From the NCBI RefSeq assembly GCF_003148805.1, contig NZ_QGGX01000004.1, forward strand, positions 248,001 through 312,000: a DNA stretch of 64,000 nucleotides, read 5' to 3'. This document shows, piece by piece, positions 35,190 to 45,302 of the stretch (the stretch's first letter is position 1; the number at the start of each line of letters is the position of its first letter). The position numbers were made by a program, and so were the translations under genes. The notes below the pieces were generated by a model. The model was not told the origin of the DNA. It was given only the letters and a program-made list of their open reading frames with translations, and searched no databases. The DNA comes from Aminobacter sp. AP02 (lineage in GTDB: Bacteria > Pseudomonadota > Alphaproteobacteria > Rhizobiales > Rhizobiaceae).

Positions 35190-35208
<19 letters not shown>
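34321..35208 (+). CDS. Alpha/beta hydrolase (dienelactone hydrolase/esterase-like)
   Basis: 295 residues, no signal peptide. The fold is seen in [13 protein letters not shown] (oxyanion strand), the nucleophile elbow [16 protein letters not shown] (Ser near 162), the acid in [12 protein letters not shown] and the catalytic His in [11 protein letters not shown]. Such cytoplasmic esterases remove acyl or methyl groups. Its 3' end overlaps the convergent ABC ATPase gene by 19 bases, and that operon handles oligouronides. A deacetylase or demethylesterase acting on imported pectin fragments is plausible but unproven. Confidence 0.78.
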
Positions 35209-36287
<1,079 letters not shown>

Positions 36288-36296
36288 TCCAGCCCC

Positions 36297-37349
36297 TTAT
36301 TTCAAGCCGGTCCCGGCGATGCCGGCGGTGATGTAGCGCTGCAGGAAGATGAAGACGAGCACGACCGGGATCATGGTCACGACGGTCATGGCCAGTATGA
36401 AGTGCCACTGCACGTTCAACTCTCCCGCATAGGTATTGAGGCCGACCTGCAACGTGTAGAGCTCCTTGCGCGACAACACGACCAGCGGCCAGAGGAAATC
36501 GTTCCAGCGCCAGACCACCGAGAAGATGGCGAGCACCGCCAGGGCTGGCGCTGCAAGGGGCAGCACAATTCGCCAGTAGATCTGCCATTCGGACGCATTG
36601 TCCATGCGCGCCGCGTCGATCAGTTCGTCGGGAATGGTCAACATGTACTGGCGTAGCAGGAACACACCGGTCGGGGTCGCGACGGTGGGCAGTATAACGC
36701 CCCAGAGCGAGTCGAACAGGCCGACGGCGCTGATGACCGAATAGAGCGGCACCAAGAGGACGGAGAGGGGCACCATCAGCGTGCCGACGATGAGCAGCAG
36801 CACCAGATTGCGTCCGCGAAACTCGTATTTCGACAGGGCGAACGCGGCCATGGAGTTGGTAAGCAATGTGATCAGCGTCGCCACCACGGTCACGAAAACC
36901 GAATTCTTGAGGTATTGCAGGAAGTCGAAATGCTCGAAGGGCTGGGTGTAGTTCTCCGTCGCGAAACGGATCTCGCGCACCGGCTGGCGATCGGCGATAT
37001 TGACCTTGAAGATCTCGCCCGGCGCCTTCGGATCGACGAGCTGGGAGACGGTCCCGACGCGGCGGACCTCGGCCATGACCCTGGTCGTGCCGTCCGGAAG
37101 CTGGGCGGTGAAGAGATTGAGCGGCTTGTCATATCCTGCCACCGCCACCTGTTCGGTGGCGTAGGGCAGCAGGGTCGGGGGAAATTCCGCCAGCTGCGCC
37201 GGCGTCTTGAAAGATGACAACACCAGCCAGAGTGCTGGGCCGAACATGAGGACGAGGCCGCCGACCAGCCAGGCCCACATGAAGATGTCGGTCCAGTGCC
37301 AGCCGCGTCCGCCGCGCCGGCGCGTCAGGAAGGCGACGACCTGGCTCAT
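36297..37349 (-). CDS. Sugar ABC transporter permease (MalG type)
   Basis: 350 residues. Six TM helices are expected. The EAA loop toward the C-terminus reads ELIDAARMDNASEWQIYWRIVLPLAAPALA. A periplasmic insertion of about 80 residues lies between TM1 and TM2 (about 55-135), seen in some CUT1 permeases for large oligosaccharides. It overlaps the partner permease by four bases (ATGA). It forms the channel with the protein encoded at 37346-38368. Confidence 0.9.
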   Translation of the reverse strand: MSQVVAFLTRRRGGRGWHWTDIFMWAWLVGGLVLMFGPALWLVLSSFKTPAQLAEFPPTLLPYATEQVAVAGYDKPLNLFTAQLPDGTTRVMAEVRRVGTVSQLVDPKAPGEIFKVNIADRQPVREIRFATENYTQPFEHFDFLQYLKNSVFVTVVATLITLLTNSMAAFALSKYEFRGRNLVLLLIVGTLMVPLSVLLVPLYSVISAVGLFDSLWGVILPTVATPTGVFLLRQYMLTIPDELIDAARMDNASEWQIYWRIVLPLAAPALAVLAIFSVVWRWNDFLWPLVVLSRKELYTLQVGLNTYAGELNVQWHFILAMTVVTMIPVVLVFIFLQRYITAGIAGTGLK

Positions 37350-38368
37350 TCGCGCGCGCCCTTCTTTTCGTTGCGACGGCCAACCTGCAGCTGCACAAGC
37401 GTGAGCACGACCAGCACGGCACCCATCAGGATCGAGGCGGCGGCGGCCAGGCCGGGATTGCGCAGCAGCGAAGCGAAGCCGACCTCGTAAATGTACTGGG
37501 TCAGGAACAGCGTCGACGTGCCGGGACCACCGCCGGTGAGGACGTAGACCTCGTCGAAAATCTGCACCGCGCGTATGAGCGCCAGGATGATGACTACGAG
37601 CAGGTTCGGCATCAGCAGAGGCAATGTGATGCGCCAGAACACGCGGCCGGGCCTGGTGCCGTCCATCTCTGCGGCTTCATAGAGATCGCGCGGGATGGCC
37701 TGCAACCCGGCCAGAAGGATCAGCGTGAAGAAGCCCATATGCGCCCACACCGACACGGTGACGCCGGCGGCGAAGGCCCAGAAGCGGTCGGTCAGCCATT
37801 CCGTGGGTTGATATCCGAATTGGTAGAGCATCGAATTGAGCAGGCCCTGCCGCTGCAGGATCCAGCGCCAGATCAGGCCAACGACGACTGGCGACAGCAG
37901 GACGGGAAAGAAGAACACCGCGCGCCAGAAGCTGCGGCCGACAATCTCGCGATTGAGGATCAGCGCCGTGATCATCGAAACCACGACGAGCAGCGCCACC
38001 TGCAGCACCACGAACAACCCGGTGTTGTGCACCGCTTTCCAGAACAGGTCCTCGCGGCACGACGAGGGATCGAGGTAGCTGCCGCACTCGAGCAGCCGCC
38101 GGTACTGATCGGCGCCGACGAAGTTGCGGTCCGGCAGGAAGAAGGCGTTCCCGGAAGTCGTGGAGTAGAGGAAATTGATGATGAAGGGCGCCAGCACGAA
38201 GATGCCGAAAATCAGCATGTTCGGGGCCAGGAAGAACGCCGCCATGCCATTGGTGCCCGTCGCGCGCTGCCACAGCTTGAGCGGCGCGTCGACGATCGCG
38301 GCAAGCCAGCTGATCGGCGCGGCAATTGCTGCGCCGATCTTCTGACCGATGGTGGTTTGCACCGTCAT
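37346..38368 (-). CDS. Sugar ABC transporter permease (MalF type)
   Basis: 340 residues with about six TM helices after an N-terminal cytoplasmic segment. The EAA motif DLYEAAEMDGTRPGRVFWRITLPLLMPNLLV is intact. A periplasmic loop carries two cysteines (LLECGSYLDPSSCREDLFWKAV) that could form a disulfide. Overlaps of four bases with the binding-protein gene and with the second permease show tight coupling. Confidence 0.9.
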   Translation of the reverse strand: MTVQTTIGQKIGAAIAAPISWLAAIVDAPLKLWQRATGTNGMAAFFLAPNMLIFGIFVLAPFIINFLYSTTSGNAFFLPDRNFVGADQYRRLLECGSYLDPSSCREDLFWKAVHNTGLFVVLQVALLVVVSMITALILNREIVGRSFWRAVFFFPVLLSPVVVGLIWRWILQRQGLLNSMLYQFGYQPTEWLTDRFWAFAAGVTVSVWAHMGFFTLILLAGLQAIPRDLYEAAEMDGTRPGRVFWRITLPLLMPNLLVVIILALIRAVQIFDEVYVLTGGGPGTSTLFLTQYIYEVGFASLLRNPGLAAAASILMGAVLVVLTLVQLQVGRRNEKKGARE

Positions 38369-39633
38369 TTCGCCTGCGCGACTTTATCGGCGATGTCCTG
38401 GTCCATCTTGGCCCAGGCCTCGTCGAGCTGCATCTCGCCGGCCATGACCTGCGAAAGGCGCGTGACCAATGCGGCATAGTAGGCGTTGGCCCACTTCCAT
38501 GACGGCAGCGCGTCGGCCGCCGGCAGCGTCTGGCCGGCCGACTTTACGAAGGCATCCAGCGCGGGCGCGACGTTCTTGTCGTTGCTGACCCACTTCAGGC
38601 CGCCCTTGTCGACCACGCCCTTGTGGGCGGGCAGGAACAGCGTGCGTTCGCTGAATTCCTTCACGATGTCCTCGCGGCCGAGATATTCCATCACCTTGAC
38701 GACGTCGTTCGGGTTCTTGGTGTACTTGATCCCCACGAGCGCGGCGCCGCCCTTGAGGCCCGAGCAGCCCGCGGAGCCGCATGGGGAGCCCGTCGCCACC
38801 CAGTCGAAGCCGTCGCCGATCTTGGACGACAGATTGGCGACCTGCCAGCTGCCGGAATAGTAGAACGGAATCTGGGCGTTGATGAAGTCGTCGGCCGCCG
38901 CGCGATAGGTCGAGCCGGCGGCGGCAACCCAGGTCTCCTTCAGCATCTTGCCGTCGGCGACCCACTGCACGAGCTTGGAGCCAAAGGCCTTCACACCATC
39001 GTCGATCTTGGCGGGGCTACCGTCGGCAGCGATGTAGTTTGCGCCATAGGACACGTTCGGGCCGGAGATGCGGTGGCCCGAGCGGTCGATGGCAAAGGCG
39101 GCCGGAAGGCTCTGGCTCTTGGATACCTGGGCGGCCGCGTCGACCCATTCATCCCACGTGGCCTTCTCGCCAGGGACTGCCACGCCGGCCTGCTCGAACA
39201 GGGTCTTGTTGGCGAAGCCCCCGGTCAGCGTCAGCTGGGTCATGAAGCCGGGGATGGCATCCGATCCGTCGGGGCGCATCCAGTCGAGCGTGGAGCCGAA
39301 GTTGTCGTCCCAGTACTTGGCGTCCTTGAGCATCGGGCGCATGTCCAGCCAATGCCCGGCGAGTTCCTTGATGTTGGTGACGCGGGCGATGTCGGGGCCC
39401 TGGCCTGCCTCGAGCTGGATCGGCAACTGCTCCTGAACGACCTTGTAGGCGACGTTGTCGAGCGTGATCTTGATGTCGGGATTCTCCTTTTGGAAGCGGT
39501 CCAGAAGGTCCTTGATGACCTCTCCCTCGACGCCGTCGGAGTACCACATCACCCGCACTTCGCCGGCGTAGGCAGCGCTGCTCGCCAGCAGAGTAGCCGC
39601 CAGCGCGCCCAGAATCTTGGCCTTGTGTTTCAT
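38365..39633 (-). CDS. Sugar ABC transporter substrate-binding protein
   Basis: 422 residues. A signal peptide (MKHKAKILGALAATLLASSAAYAG) leads a family 1 extracellular solute-binding protein: VRVMWYSDGVEGEVIKDLLDRFQKENPDIKITLDNV, GQGPDIARVTN and PIPFYYSGSW-like segments. The second ATG (39633) is chosen because GGGAGG sits eight bases before it; ATG 39639 is too close. It captures the oligosaccharide in the periplasm. The ligand is inferred from the neighbours (GH105, KduI) to be an unsaturated or short oligo-galacturonide or rhamnogalacturonide. Confidence 0.9.
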   Translation of the reverse strand: MKHKAKILGALAATLLASSAAYAGEVRVMWYSDGVEGEVIKDLLDRFQKENPDIKITLDNVAYKVVQEQLPIQLEAGQGPDIARVTNIKELAGHWLDMRPMLKDAKYWDDNFGSTLDWMRPDGSDAIPGFMTQLTLTGGFANKTLFEQAGVAVPGEKATWDEWVDAAAQVSKSQSLPAAFAIDRSGHRISGPNVSYGANYIAADGSPAKIDDGVKAFGSKLVQWVADGKMLKETWVAAAGSTYRAAADDFINAQIPFYYSGSWQVANLSSKIGDGFDWVATGSPCGSAGCSGLKGGAALVGIKYTKNPNDVVKVMEYLGREDIVKEFSERTLFLPAHKGVVDKGGLKWVSNDKNVAPALDAFVKSAGQTLPAADALPSWKWANAYYAALVTRLSQVMAGEMQLDEAWAKMDQDIADKVAQAK

Positions 39634-39685
39634 ATCCATTCCTCCCTGGATGCGGGCGGCGCCCGCTCGTTTGGTAGCGTATTCC

Positions 39686-42205
39686 TCAAACCTGCCCGGA
39701 AGCGAGCCGGGTCGCCTGTCCTCCTATCGTCCACTCGGACGGATCGACGGTTCTCCCTTCCGCCGTCACCGCTCCATTGTCGCCAAAGCGAACCTCGCCA
39801 TAGTCCGGATCATCGACGATCAGCCCGCCATCCTCGCCAGCGCACAGCGCCAGTGCGCCGAACCGCGCCGCGAACGCATCGAGCGACCCGCAGGACGCGC
39901 GGTCTCCCAGCCGCACTATCCAGGTCGACTTCCTGCCGGCGACACGCAGCTCGTTGCCCGCCGTCGGGCCGGACGCCACTTCGACCAGCGGCGCGCTCGC
40001 CCTGAGCAGGACAAAGGCGTCATCCGCTTCCGCCAGCGCGAGCGGTCCCTCGAGGCGCGAGGAAGAGAACTTGCCCTTTGGAAACCACGCATGAGTGAAA
40101 TCGGGCTGTTCGTCCGAGCAATCGAACACGACCAGCGCCAGTCCGCGGTACTGGTGTACCCGCGGCAGCGTGCCGGACCCGCCCCAGTAGGACGGTCGGC
40201 CATAGCCGGATTGCAGGACCTCGCCCGGATGGTTGATCCATATCTGGGCGTCGGGGTCACGGCCGAGCCGGAGCTGGATGACCGTTTCCTGGTATCCCCA
40301 CTGGGTCCAGCGATAGGCGGCGGCGGTGCCTATGGCATAGTCGCGGGTCTTGTAGTGATAGAGCCGGGCGAAGCGATCCTGTCCCTGGGCGAATATCCAT
40401 TCCCAGTGTTCGTCGCCCGCCACCGAGGCAATCGCGGCGAGTTCGCCGGGGATCTCCATGCCATGGTCGCGCAGGCAGAGCGCCAGCTGGGGCAGGGCAT
40501 GGAAGCGCATGCCGTAATTGCCCGCGCCCCAGATCATGCGGCAAATGCCCGAAAGTTCCAGCGAGCGCGAAGCGCGTAGCGTGTGCTCGTAGGAGCGGCC
40601 CTGCGCACCGGTCATCTGGCCGTGGTGGGCGGAGCGGGCGATGATCTCGAGCAGGCGGACGATCGCCTTGCCGGCACGGCCGCGAATATCGGCGTCAGGG
40701 GCCAGTGCGTAGAGCGCGCAGAGGCCCTTCAGGTCGATGGGGAAATAGGGCGCCGAGTTGAACTCGGCCATTTCCCATTGCTCGAAATGATCGAGCCAAG
40801 CGCGCACGCGCTGCGCTCCGACGGCCGATTGCTGCGCGCCCGTCCGGCCCGAGCGCTCGAACCGCGCCTCGGGAAGGATGTACCCGGCAAGATAGGCCGC
40901 GGTGTGGAAGAGCAGGGCGTGGTTTTCTGAGAAGTACCACTGCACGTCGTTGCCCGGCTCATCCATCCAGTAACGATAGCCGAGGATGGCGGCATCAATG
41001 CGTTCGACCAGCGCGGGGTCGATGTCGCGCGCATATGCTGCGCGCGACCACAGCAGCGGCACAAGGATGAAGTCGGCGCAGTCGTGGCAATCCTCGATGG
41101 CCGGCAGCGAGGCGGCGATCATCCTGTCGGTCTTGTCGCCGCCACGTCCGGTCGAAAGGCGCGCGAGCGCGCAGACCGTGTCCATCTCGGCGTGCTCGGC
41201 GACCTGGTTCAGCGCCTCGTCGATCCGCGCCGCAAGATCCGCGGGCGCAGTGCCCTGTTGCGTTGCGTGGCAGATTTCGACGCCGAAGACGCGCGATACG
41301 GCAAAACCGCCGATCTCGAGCGTGACCTTAAAATGGCGAAAATCCGCCGGCAGGTCGTTGGCGTTCGCGATCGGCAAGCGCGTCGCGCCCGCTTTCAGCG
41401 TGAATTCGCGGCGCAGCGGTTCGTCGATGGACATGAAGTCGCCTTCGATCACCGCGGTGACACGGGCATCGGCAGGCAGAGCGACGCCCGAGACGAGAGC
41501 GACCTCGCCATCGTCATAGGTCGCCCGCTCGAAGCGCATGGAATCGAGGGCCGCCTCCATTCGGTCGGCGACCGGTGCGTCTACGGGGAGGGGCAGTGCG
41601 TGCGTCGCCGCGGGGCCAGAAACATAGTCGAGCTGGAAATAGTAGCGCGCGTCGCGCTCGGCCAGGTCGTCGAACCAGATGCGGATGTCGTTGCGGCCGG
41701 CCTCAAGCTGTGTGGCGAAATGCTCGGCGGTTTCGAGGTTGCGGCCGTAGGGAGCCATCCAGCCGATTTCCCGGCCGTTGACGAACAGGATGGCGCCACC
41801 GCAGGTGCGCAGGCGCAAGGTGGCGTCGCCGGACGCGGCACAGTCGATGCTCGTCTCGGCCCATGTGCCGATCACGGTTGGCCTGAACCAGAAGCCGGAC
41901 AGGTCGACGCGCGGCGAGGCGAATGGCAGCCAGACCCGCTCCATGTCCGCTTCAGAGCCCGGCTGCGGACGCTTGCCGCGTCGCTCGGCCGCGAACTGCG
42001 TGCGGCAGGGATATTCGTGCGGAATGAAGTTCTTGTGCTTGGTCAGGAAGAAGAAGGGATCCATTTCCCCCTTCATCGGCTGATCGGGCACGTCGTAGCG
42101 CGCCTCCGAGGTTCCGCTCAGCCGCCAATAGGTCACCGGTTCGCCCGCCGCCAGGGGCCGGTGGAGGACATGACCCGGATGGGTGGACTTCGCGGGAGCC
42201 GTCAT
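39686..42205 (-). CDS. Large uncharacterised carbohydrate-active protein (beta-sandwich + alpha/alpha toroid + beta domain)
   Basis: 839 residues, no signal peptide, so probably cytoplasmic. Residues ~85-200 look like a galactose-binding-type jelly roll (FWFRPTVIGTWAETSID, ILFVNGREIGWMAPYGRNLE). Residues ~320-640 are helical with repeated Trp/His/Tyr-rich segments: WMDEPGNDVQWYFSENHALLFH (413-434), EFNSAPYFPIDLKGL (481-495), GRSYEHTL (536-543). Residues ~650-839 are beta-rich. An (alpha/alpha) toroid followed by a beta-sandwich, with conserved Asn-His and Tyr/Arg motifs, is the architecture of several polysaccharide lyases (such as PL8, PL15, PL17) and some glycosidases. The ATG overlaps the kduI stop and the next gene is the ABC binding protein. 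An exo-lyase or glycosidase for imported uronides is inferred; I cannot name the family. Confidence 0.7.
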   Translation of the reverse strand: MTAPAKSTHPGHVLHRPLAAGEPVTYWRLSGTSEARYDVPDQPMKGEMDPFFFLTKHKNFIPHEYPCRTQFAAERRGKRPQPGSEADMERVWLPFASPRVDLSGFWFRPTVIGTWAETSIDCAASGDATLRLRTCGGAILFVNGREIGWMAPYGRNLETAEHFATQLEAGRNDIRIWFDDLAERDARYYFQLDYVSGPAATHALPLPVDAPVADRMEAALDSMRFERATYDDGEVALVSGVALPADARVTAVIEGDFMSIDEPLRREFTLKAGATRLPIANANDLPADFRHFKVTLEIGGFAVSRVFGVEICHATQQGTAPADLAARIDEALNQVAEHAEMDTVCALARLSTGRGGDKTDRMIAASLPAIEDCHDCADFILVPLLWSRAAYARDIDPALVERIDAAILGYRYWMDEPGNDVQWYFSENHALLFHTAAYLAGYILPEARFERSGRTGAQQSAVGAQRVRAWLDHFEQWEMAEFNSAPYFPIDLKGLCALYALAPDADIRGRAGKAIVRLLEIIARSAHHGQMTGAQGRSYEHTLRASRSLELSGICRMIWGAGNYGMRFHALPQLALCLRDHGMEIPGELAAIASVAGDEHWEWIFAQGQDRFARLYHYKTRDYAIGTAAAYRWTQWGYQETVIQLRLGRDPDAQIWINHPGEVLQSGYGRPSYWGGSGTLPRVHQYRGLALVVFDCSDEQPDFTHAWFPKGKFSSSRLEGPLALAEADDAFVLLRASAPLVEVASGPTAGNELRVAGRKSTWIVRLGDRASCGSLDAFAARFGALALCAGEDGGLIVDDPDYGEVRFGDNGAVTAEGRTVDPSEWTIGGQATRLASGQV

Positions 42206-43035
42206 TTCAGCTCCTTGAGCGCGACCGGGCTGACGTCGTTGTATGCCTGGTTTTCGCCGGTCATGCCCCACACAAATGCGTAAGGTCCGGTGCCGGCGCC
42301 CATGTGGATCGACCAGGCGGGAGAGAGCACCGCATTGCCGTTGGCAATGATCAGGTTGCGGGTCTGGTCGGGCCGGCCCATCAGATGGATCACGCGGTCG
42401 TCGTCGGAAAGGTCGAAATAGCAATAGGCCTCCATGCGCCGCTCGTGCAGGTGCGGCGGCATGGTGTTCCAGACGCTGCCGGGCGCGAGGTCCGTGATGC
42501 CCATCAGGAGCAGGCACGAGGGCGCCACTTCCGGATGGATGTACATCACCAGGCGGCGCTTGTTCGACCGGGCCGCGTCGCCGAGATCGAGCGGCTTGCC
42601 CTCCGCGCGCGGAATGAGGCGATGGGGGATGTCGGCCCCGGCGGGAACGGAGTTCATGTAGAACCGCGCCGGCGTCGCCGCATCGTCGCTCGTCAGCGTG
42701 ACGGAGCGCGCGCCGCGCCCGACATAGACGATATCGCGATTGGCGACAGGAAAGCGCCGGCCGTCGATCTCGACGATGCCCGCCCCGCCGAGGTTGGCTA
42801 TGCCCATTTCGCGCGCGGTGAAGAAGTACTCGGTTCCGACGTCGGCACCGTCGCCGAAGCGCAGCGGGGTCGACAGGGGCATCGCGCCCCCAAGGATCAT
42901 GCGGTCGACATGGGTGTAGACGAAACTGATCTCGCCCGGGGCAAACAAATCCTCGACAAGGTACTCGGACCGCAGGCGGTCGGTATCCATGGCTGCGACT
43001 TCGCTGGGGGATGTACCGTAGAGCACGCGCATCAT
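42202..43035 (-). CDS. kduI: 5-dehydro-4-deoxy-D-glucuronate isomerase (copy 1)
   Basis: 277 residues. KduI converts 4-deoxy-L-threo-5-hexosulose uronate to 2,5-diketo-3-deoxygluconate, the step after unsaturated uronates are released. Signatures: YLVEDLFAPGEISFVYTHVDRMILGGAMPL near the start and the zinc-site motif NTMPPHLHERRMEAYCYFD (two His, Glu), with a final His in AWSIHMGAGT. It sits between GH105 and the 839-residue protein, with four-base overlaps on both sides. A second kduI is at 58150-58989. Confidence 0.94.
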   Translation of the reverse strand: MMRVLYGTSPSEVAAMDTDRLRSEYLVEDLFAPGEISFVYTHVDRMILGGAMPLSTPLRFGDGADVGTEYFFTAREMGIANLGGAGIVEIDGRRFPVANRDIVYVGRGARSVTLTSDDAATPARFYMNSVPAGADIPHRLIPRAEGKPLDLGDAARSNKRRLVMYIHPEVAPSCLLLMGITDLAPGSVWNTMPPHLHERRMEAYCYFDLSDDDRVIHLMGRPDQTRNLIIANGNAVLSPAWSIHMGAGTGPYAFVWGMTGENQAYNDVSPVALKELK

Positions 43036-44132
43036 GTGGCCTCCCGCATTTTACCGAGCGTTTCCAGCCCTTCGGTCAGACACAGGATGGCCAAGGCCTG
43101 GCCGTAGCCGGTCGGCTGGATCGGAATGTCACGGTAGAACTGCAAATCATGCCCCATGCGAGTGCCGTATGAAACATTCGAGACGACGCCGTCGGCGCTG
43201 ATGTTCGACACGACGGCGTCCAGTGCGCGCAGGCCGGCCTGGCGGTGCTCGGGGCCGACGAGGCCAAGCCTTGCCGCCTTCATCAGGCCGTAGCCAAAAC
43301 CGGCGGTGGCTGAAATCTCTTCATAGGACGACGGATCGTCGAGCAGCGTATGCCATGCGCCCGAGGGCGCCTGCAGCTTCAGCAGCGCATCCATCTGCGC
43401 ACCCAGCACGCCGAGCAGGAAGTCGCGCACCGACGGTGAAATCTCAGCCAGTTCGATCAGGTCCAGAATACCGACGGTGATCCAGCAGTTGCCGCGGCCC
43501 CACAGGGCGCGGGCGAAGTTGTGGCGTCCGGCGAATGTCCAGCCGTGAAACCAGAGGCCGGTCGTGGGATCGGCGAGGTAGCGCGCATGGACGAGGAACT
43601 GCCGTTCGGCTTCATCGACAAATCGACGCTGGCCCGACGCCTGGCCGAAGGATGCCAGGAACAAGGCGACCATGAACAGCGTGTCGTCCCAGAGCTCGTC
43701 GTCGTTGATCTTGTCGGAGACGTTGTGCTGGAAGCCGCCTTCGGGCGTGCGCGGCATCGTGTCGGTTACGCGCGTGGCCCAGTCCTGCAGGATCGACTCG
43801 AAACGCGGCTGGCGCTTTCGCTGCCAGATGCGGCTCAAGGCCAGCAAAGGTGCTGTGGTGTTGACGTTCATCTCGGGCAGGCCGGCCGCGACGCGGCGGT
43901 CGTACCAATCCTCTATGGTGGCGAGCAGCCTTTCGTCTCCGCTGCCCTCGCAAAGGCGTGAAAGACCGTAAAGGCCCACGCCCTGTGGCCATTCCCAGCT
44001 GTCGAAGCTGACGTAGTCTCCGGGCGTGCCGTCGAGGTTCGGCTCGTGGAAGCGCCCATCGGCGCGCAGGCCGGTCATGCCTTTAACAAGGCTGGCCAGC
44101 GCCGTCTCAACCTGCTGCATGGAAAGCGGCAT
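43032..44132 (-). CDS. Unsaturated rhamnogalacturonyl/glucuronyl hydrolase, GH105 (GH88-like)
   Basis: 366 residues, (alpha/alpha)6 barrel, no signal peptide. DDTLFM (149-154) carries the proposed catalytic Asp of GH105/YteR, and ALWGRGNCW (209-217) the family motif. TAGFGYGLMKAARLG and IPIQPTGYGQALAIL close the barrel. These enzymes hydrate the delta-4,5 double bond of terminal unsaturated galacturonate or glucuronate, releasing the 4-deoxy-keto-uronate used by KduI. ATG 44132 starts MPLSMQQ; the frame stays open far upstream, through the antisense of lacI, but those residues are not part of this family. It is first in the minus operon, divergent from the LacI regulator. Confidence 0.88.
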   Translation of the reverse strand: MPLSMQQVETALASLVKGMTGLRADGRFHEPNLDGTPGDYVSFDSWEWPQGVGLYGLSRLCEGSGDERLLATIEDWYDRRVAAGLPEMNVNTTAPLLALSRIWQRKRQPRFESILQDWATRVTDTMPRTPEGGFQHNVSDKINDDELWDDTLFMVALFLASFGQASGQRRFVDEAERQFLVHARYLADPTTGLWFHGWTFAGRHNFARALWGRGNCWITVGILDLIELAEISPSVRDFLLGVLGAQMDALLKLQAPSGAWHTLLDDPSSYEEISATAGFGYGLMKAARLGLVGPEHRQAGLRALDAVVSNISADGVVSNVSYGTRMGHDLQFYRDIPIQPTGYGQALAILCLTEGLETLGKMREAT

Positions 44133-44180
44133 GGCTCCTCCCAAGGGCTTCCTTGCAAGAAGGTTCCACACGGCAACTTC

Positions 44181-44188
44181 TTGCGCAA
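44181..44188. promoter_or_regulatory. Candidate LacI operator between GH105 and lacI-type genes
   Basis: TTGCGCAA is an 8-bp palindrome with the central CG expected of LacI-family sites, in the 99-base divergent promoter region. A related TTGC...GCGCAA occurs at about 44201-44214. It would control both the GH105-kduI-ABC operon and the regulator itself. Confidence 0.4.
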
Positions 44189-44231
44189 TCTGAAAACTTT
44201 TTGCAGAATGCGCAAAGGAGCAGAGGTGTCT

Positions 44232-45302
44232 ATGGAAGGCAAACGCGGAAGGCCGAACCGCAGGGTGCGGCTTGAAGAAGTCGCCAAGCGTTGCGGCGTT
44301 TCGGTCAGCACGGCCTCCCGGGCCCTGACCGGTGCCGCAGGCGTGCGCGAGCCCATGCGCGCCGCGATCATCGAGGCCGCGCGCTCCCTCAGCTATACGA
44401 TTCCCACCTCCGTGGTCGGGCGCAAAGTGATCGTAGCGGCGAGCAGCGCTGCCATGATCGACAATTCGCGCGCCCAGTTCACCTTCCACGTGCTCGACGG
44501 TCTCAACGAACGCGCCCGCGTGCTCGGCGTGGAGCTTGCGACGCGGCCGGTCGCCGGCGCCGAAGACGAACTTGCCCTGTTGCGCGAAGCGGAAGCCGAT
44601 CCCTCCGTTGCCGGCTGCCTGTTCCTCACGCTCGAGGACGACATGCTGCCGCTGACTGAAGGGTTCTCCAAACCCATCGTGCTCATCAATGGCGACGATC
44701 CGACCATGCGCCATTCGAGCGTCACGCCCTGCAACAGAGCGGCGGCGCAATTTGCGACGACCCGCCTCCTGCAACTCGGCCATCGTCGCATCCTCTTCCT
44801 GATGCGACGCGGGCGGCGCACAATCGAGCGGCGGTTCGAGGGCTGGCGCGACGCGCTGACAGCCAGCGCTGAAGGCCGTGTCGAAGACCTCGTGGTGGAG
44901 GTGGACGACTGGCTGCCCGAACTTGCTGCGGCGGCGATCGCGCGGCGCATCGATGCCCGCGGCGTCGATTTCACCGCCGTTCTCACGGCGGGCGACAGCC
45001 TGGCCTATGGCGCCATCATCGGGCTGGAACAGAAGGGCGTCGCAGTGCCCGAGCAGGTTTCGGTCATCGGCATGGACGACCTGCCGCAATCGGCCTTCTG
45101 CAATCCGCCGCTGACGACCATGCACATCCCCATGCGCGAACTGGGGTCGGCGGCGCTCACCTTGCTGCTGGAGCATCTGAGCGGCGGCCCCTGGCTGGCG
45201 CGGCGCGTCGAACTGGCGTGCAGGCTGGTCGAGAGGCAGTCGACGGCACCGGTGCGCGCGCATCGCCTCGACCTTCAGGCGTCAGGTGCGAAGAGCCGGT
45301 AG
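44232..45302 (+). CDS. LacI-family transcriptional regulator
   Basis: 356 residues. The N-terminal helix-turn-helix is RLEEVAKRCGVSVSTASRALTGAAGVREPMRAAIIEAARSLSY, with the hinge helix region just after. The periplasmic-binding-protein-like effector domain contains GHRRILFLMRRG and VPEQVSVIGMDDLPQSAFCNPPLTT. AAAGGAG precedes; ATG 44232 gives MEGKRGRPN, and a GTG at 44226 is possible. Divergent from the oligouronide operon, it is its likely repressor. Its 3' end overlaps the convergent flavin reductase gene by 28 bases. Confidence 0.9.
   Translation: MEGKRGRPNRRVRLEEVAKRCGVSVSTASRALTGAAGVREPMRAAIIEAARSLSYTIPTSVVGRKVIVAASSAAMIDNSRAQFTFHVLDGLNERARVLGVELATRPVAGAEDELALLREAEADPSVAGCLFLTLEDDMLPLTEGFSKPIVLINGDDPTMRHSSVTPCNRAAAQFATTRLLQLGHRRILFLMRRGRRTIERRFEGWRDALTASAEGRVEDLVVEVDDWLPELAAAAIARRIDARGVDFTAVLTAGDSLAYGAIIGLEQKGVAVPEQVSVIGMDDLPQSAFCNPPLTTMHIPMRELGSAALTLLLEHLSGGPWLARRVELACRLVERQSTAPVRAHRLDLQASGAKSR

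Noticed and set aside
42206-42517. Upstream extension of the 839-residue protein over kduI
   Set aside because: It overlaps conserved kduI coding sequence in another frame. The ATGA overlap at 42202-42205 is the natural start.
44133-45263. Long upstream extension of the GH105 frame across the lacI gene
   Set aside because: The extra residues are the antisense of lacI. The GH105 family start fits the ATG at 44132.
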